8,340 nt of DNA from an uncultured Acidobacteriota bacterium (GTDB lineage: Bacteria; Acidobacteriota; Blastocatellia; Pyrinomonadales; Pyrinomonadaceae). The stretch lies in contig CAMLKY010000061.1 of assembly GCA_946480545.1 (NCBI GenBank), positions 1 through 8,340 of the forward strand, given 5' to 3'. Below, one piece after another: positions 6,218-8,340 of the stretch (positions are counted from its first letter, which is position 1; each line of letters begins with the position of its first letter). The notes under the pieces are model-generated. The model ran no database searches and was not told the origin of the DNA. It was given only the letters and a program-made list of their open reading frames with translations. Both the position numbers and the translations under genes were made by a program.

Positions 6218-7039
6218 TTACTTCACGGTGAACTTCAGATCGTTAGAGTTCTGCGCGAGTTTGCGATCGTTTGCGTTGTAGGCCTCGAGCTTCAGGTTGT
6301 ACGAGCCCGGTTTGAGCGGTTTGTCGAGTGCGATCGACACGTCGTCGACACGACGATTGATGTAATCATAAGGCGCCTCGGCCCCGGATGCGGTGTCTGC
6401 AAATATGCTGAGCTTGTAGTAAGCGGCGTCCTGATACGGATCCCATTTTACTTCCAGGCCGTCAGGGGCAACCTTCGCACCCGCTTTCGGATTCGCGACC
6501 TTTAGATCGTTCTTAAACAGGTGAGTATCCGGAGCGAAGTATGTTTTGTCGGCCTCCATATTGTATTTCGCTGCCGACACGATGCCGGAAGTAGCGAAAA
6601 CATAGTACGGCGTATTGAAGACGCGGACCGTCAATCCTTCATAGATCCCGGGTGTTACATTCTTGATCAGGTACTCGCCCGAGTCGTCGGTCTTTGCCGT
6701 GAATGTTTCGCCGCTGCATCCGCCGAAGAACTGGTTAAAAGTTTTGCAAAGCTTAACTTCGACACCGACGGCGGGCTGCTCATTGAACATCGCTTTGCCC
6801 TGGACGTTCGCTTTTCCGGCCGCAGGTTTTTCCTTTTCGACACCCGTGCCCGACGGTATCGTTCCGTCCTCGTTTGGTTGAACGTCGACCGTCGAATTCG
6901 ATTTGGCTGTTTCTTTATTCGCTGTAGCGTTAGAGGTGTCCGCGGTCTTGTTGGCAGTAAGACTCTCCGCTGCCTTGCATCCGAGTAAGAGGAATGCGAC
7001 GAGCGTCAAAGTAAGGATAGGATCAAATCTCCGTGACAT
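6218..7039 (-). CDS. Putative lipoprotein with carboxypeptidase-regulatory-like and Ig/FN3-like domains
   Basis: A 273-residue exported protein. From the ATG at 7037-7039 it has a basic start (MSRRF), a hydrophobic stretch and a lipobox LLLGC with the lipidated cysteine at C21, so it should be membrane-anchored. Residues 22-80 are a Thr/Ser/Asn/Lys/Glu-rich flexible linker. About 80-155 resembles a CarboxypepD_reg-like beta sandwich (GKAMFNEQPAVGVEVKLC, then TDDSGEYLIKNVTPGIYEG) and contains two further cysteines that could form a disulphide. About 180-273 looks like an Ig or fibronectin III-like fold, with VKWDPYQDAAYYKLSI and a final LKPGSYNLKLEAYN strand pattern. AGGAGA (7048-7053) eight bases upstream fixes the start; the frame stays open to 7132. 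The role is unknown; surface binding or a structural role is inference. It lies 195 bases beyond the uvrA stop and has its own terminator. Confidence 0.85.
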   Translation of the reverse strand: MSRRFDPILTLTLVAFLLLGCKAAESLTANKTADTSNATANKETAKSNSTVDVQPNEDGTIPSGTGVEKEKPAAGKANVQGKAMFNEQPAVGVEVKLCKTFNQFFGGCSGETFTAKTDDSGEYLIKNVTPGIYEGLTVRVFNTPYYVFATSGIVSAAKYNMEADKTYFAPDTHLFKNDLKVANPKAGAKVAPDGLEVKWDPYQDAAYYKLSIFADTASGAEAPYDYINRRVDDVSIALDKPLKPGSYNLKLEAYNANDRKLAQNSNDLKFTVK

Positions 7040-7119
7040 GAATTCAATCTCCTGTTCTATTTGGTTGCTGTAGAGTTCGTAACTAGAGCGCGAGGTGCTG
7101 CACTCATCGGATTCATAGG

Positions 7120-7125
7120 ATTGTA
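7120..7125 (-). promoter_or_regulatory. Candidate -10 box for the lipoprotein gene
   Basis: TACAAT on the minus strand differs from the -10 consensus at one position. The hexamer 17 bases upstream (GTGCAA) is a poor -35. The implied leader is about 70 bases. A promoter is expected here because repeat-derived sequence separates this gene from uvrA. Confidence 0.3.
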
Positions 7126-7168
7126 AAGGCAAGCGAGAAATTTTGCACGGCGTTGTAGGAGGGTGTTA

Positions 7169-7227
7169 CGCCGAGACCCCGAGGAATAGCCATACTTTCT
7201 CTGAGTCTCCGTGTCTCGGCGGTGAAC
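7169..7227. repeat. Dispersed repeat, copy 2, with inverted arms
   Basis: CGCCGAGAC (7169-7177) and GTCTCGGCG (7213-7221) are perfect 9-base inverted arms around a 35-base loop. The right part, 7205-7227, is the second copy of the 23-base element seen before pdxJ at 5020-5042 (18 of 23 identical). It lies 8-66 bases downstream of the uvrA stop. No T-tract follows, so I do not call it a terminator. Confidence 0.65.
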
Positions 7228-7234
7228 GAACCGG

Positions 7235-8340
7235 TTATAGCACCGACTTTAAAGCCTTTCCCGTATGCGACTTTTTCACTCGAGCAACTTCCTCGGGCGT
7301 TCCAACGGCGACCAGTTTTCCCCCGCCGGTGCCGCCTTCGGGACCGAGATCGATTATGTAATCGGCGGACTTGATCACATCCAGATGATGCTCGATCACG
7401 ATCACCGTGTTTCCCGTGTCGACGAGCTTCTGGAGCACTTCAAGGAGCTTATGCACATCCGCGAAATGAAGTCCGGTAGTGGGCTCATCGAGGATGTATA
7501 TCGTTTTGCCGGTCGCCCGTTTCGAGAGTTCCTTCGCGAGTTTGATACGCTGAGCTTCACCGCCCGAAAGAGTCGTTGACGACTGGCCGATCTTGATATA
7601 CCCGAGTCCGACATCGAGAAGGGTCTCGAGCTTTTGCTTGATCTGCGGGATGTTCTCAAGGATCGGGAGCGCGTCCTCGATCGTGGTATCGAGCAGGTCG
7701 GCGATCGAGAGGCCCTTGTACTTTACCGCCAAAGTCTCGCGGTTATAGCGCTTTCCGCGGCACACGTCGCACGTGACGTAGACATCCGGGAGAAAATTCA
7801 TCTCGATCCGCTTCATGCCATCTCCCTCGCATCCTTCGCAGCGTCCGCCTTTGACGTTGAATGAGAAGCGCCCCGCTTTGTAGCCACGCGTCCGCGATTC
7901 GGGGAGCATCGCGTATAGTTCGCGGATCGGGGTAAAGAGACCGGTATAAGTTGCCGGGTTCGACCGCGGTGTGCGGCCGATCGGTGTCTGGTCGATCTCG
8001 ATGATCTTATCGACCAGATCCAGACCCTCGATCGAGTCGTGTTCAAGTGGCTCTATCGCCGAGCTATAAACGTGCCGGTAAAGCGCCGGATACAGGATCT
8101 CTTCGACAAGCGTCGACTTACCTGATCCTGAAACGCCCGTCACTACCGTAAAAACCCCGAGCGGAAATTCGACGTCTATGTTCTTGAGATTGTGTGCCCG
8201 CGCGCCTTTGACGCGGATGCGGTTTCCATTGGGCAGACGACGCAGCTCCGGGATCTCGATCTTAAGCTCGCCGCACAGGTAGCGTCCCGTAAGCGATTGC
8301 GGGTCGCAAGCGATCTCTTTCGGATCGCCTTTCGCGACGA
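7235..8340 (-). CDS. uvrA: Excinuclease ABC subunit A, C-terminal part (5' end beyond the window)
   Basis: UvrA is the damage-sensing ATPase of nucleotide excision repair; its dimer loads UvrB on lesions. The reading frame is open through the window edge at 8340, so about 368 C-terminal residues are seen of roughly 940 expected. These form the second ATPase module: a lead-in ending in [18 protein letters not shown], Walker [10 protein letters not shown] (codons near 8115-8137), the zinc finger with two C-x2-C pairs (CEGC and CDVC, about 7760-7840), the ABC signature [12 protein letters not shown], Walker [13 protein letters not shown] and the VIEHH switch. The GTG at 8143 is an internal valine codon just before Walker A and not a start. 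All key residues are present, and the TAA stop is at 7235-7237. I see no terminator immediately after it. Confidence 0.98.
   Translation of the reverse strand, partial: VAKGDPKEIACDPQSLTGRYLCGELKIEIPELRRLPNGNRIRVKGARAHNLKNIDVEFPLGVFTVVTGVSGSGKSTLVEEILYPALYRHVYSSAIEPLEHDSIEGLDLVDKIIEIDQTPIGRTPRSNPATYTGLFTPIRELYAMLPESRTRGYKAGRFSFNVKGGRCEGCEGDGMKRIEMNFLPDVYVTCDVCRGKRYNRETLAVKYKGLSIADLLDTTIEDALPILENIPQIKQKLETLLDVGLGYIKIGQSSTTLSGGEAQRIKLAKELSKRATGKTIYILDEPTTGLHFADVHKLLEVLQKLVDTGNTVIVIEHHLDVIKSADYIIDLGPEGGTGGGKLVAVGTPEEVARVKKSHTGKALKSVL

Noticed and set aside
5821..6231. Plus-strand open frames opposite the small hydrophilic protein gene
   Set aside because: They read through the terminator palindrome and the ATTTTGG array, have no ribosome site, and the minus-strand gene has both a perfect Shine-Dalgarno and a terminator.
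7169..7221. Terminator for uvrA
   Set aside because: The 9-base arms enclose a 35-base loop and no T-run follows on the minus strand; it fits a repeat element better.
1..8340. A new multi-gene defence or biosynthetic system
   Set aside because: All intact named genes are core housekeeping functions with separate promoters or terminators; no effector, transposase, integrase or phage-like gene is present.

Overview
The window is ordinary bacterial chromosome carrying housekeeping genes, most of them on the minus strand. The organism looks like a diderm bacterium: there is a lipobox lipoprotein, a membrane-anchored S41 C-terminal processing protease, and PdxJ, which implies the DXP-dependent route to vitamin B6. 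GC is moderate, slightly above half by eye. The intergenic gaps are rich in degenerate short-period repeats of the kind common in environmental Acidobacteriota (Blastocatellia/Pyrinomonadales-like) and other metagenome-derived genomes. That taxonomic guess is inference and is not proven by anything here.

Layout from left to right. On the minus strand, pfkA (1301-2392), greA (788-1258) and a CDP-alcohol phosphatidyltransferase (12-653) run in one direction and may be one transcript; the gap between the last two holds two facing heptanucleotide repeat arrays. A textbook intrinsic terminator (2424-2460) separates pfkA from the upstream ctpA-type protease gene (2482-4113), which has an extended -10 promoter and a clear ribosome binding site. 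On the plus strand follow a family 2 glycosyltransferase gene, split and internally deleted (4339-5003), and an intact pdxJ (5053-5796). The rest is again minus strand: a 77-residue glycine-rich hydrophilic protein (5839-6072) with a perfect Shine-Dalgarno and its own terminator, a lipoprotein with two beta-sandwich-like domains (6218-7039) ending in a strong GC-palindrome terminator, and the C-terminal half of uvrA (7235-8340), cut by the window edge.

The genes serve separate tasks: phospholipid headgroup transfer, transcript cleavage, glycolysis, periplasmic proteolysis, PLP synthesis and nucleotide excision repair. I see no defence system, mobile element with a transposase, CRISPR array, RNA gene or biosynthetic cluster. 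The points most worth a second look are the glycosyltransferase deletion that removes the conserved segment just before the C-terminal part, the small hydrophilin-like gene, and the several intergenic repeat families, one of which appears in two copies about 2.2 kb apart.
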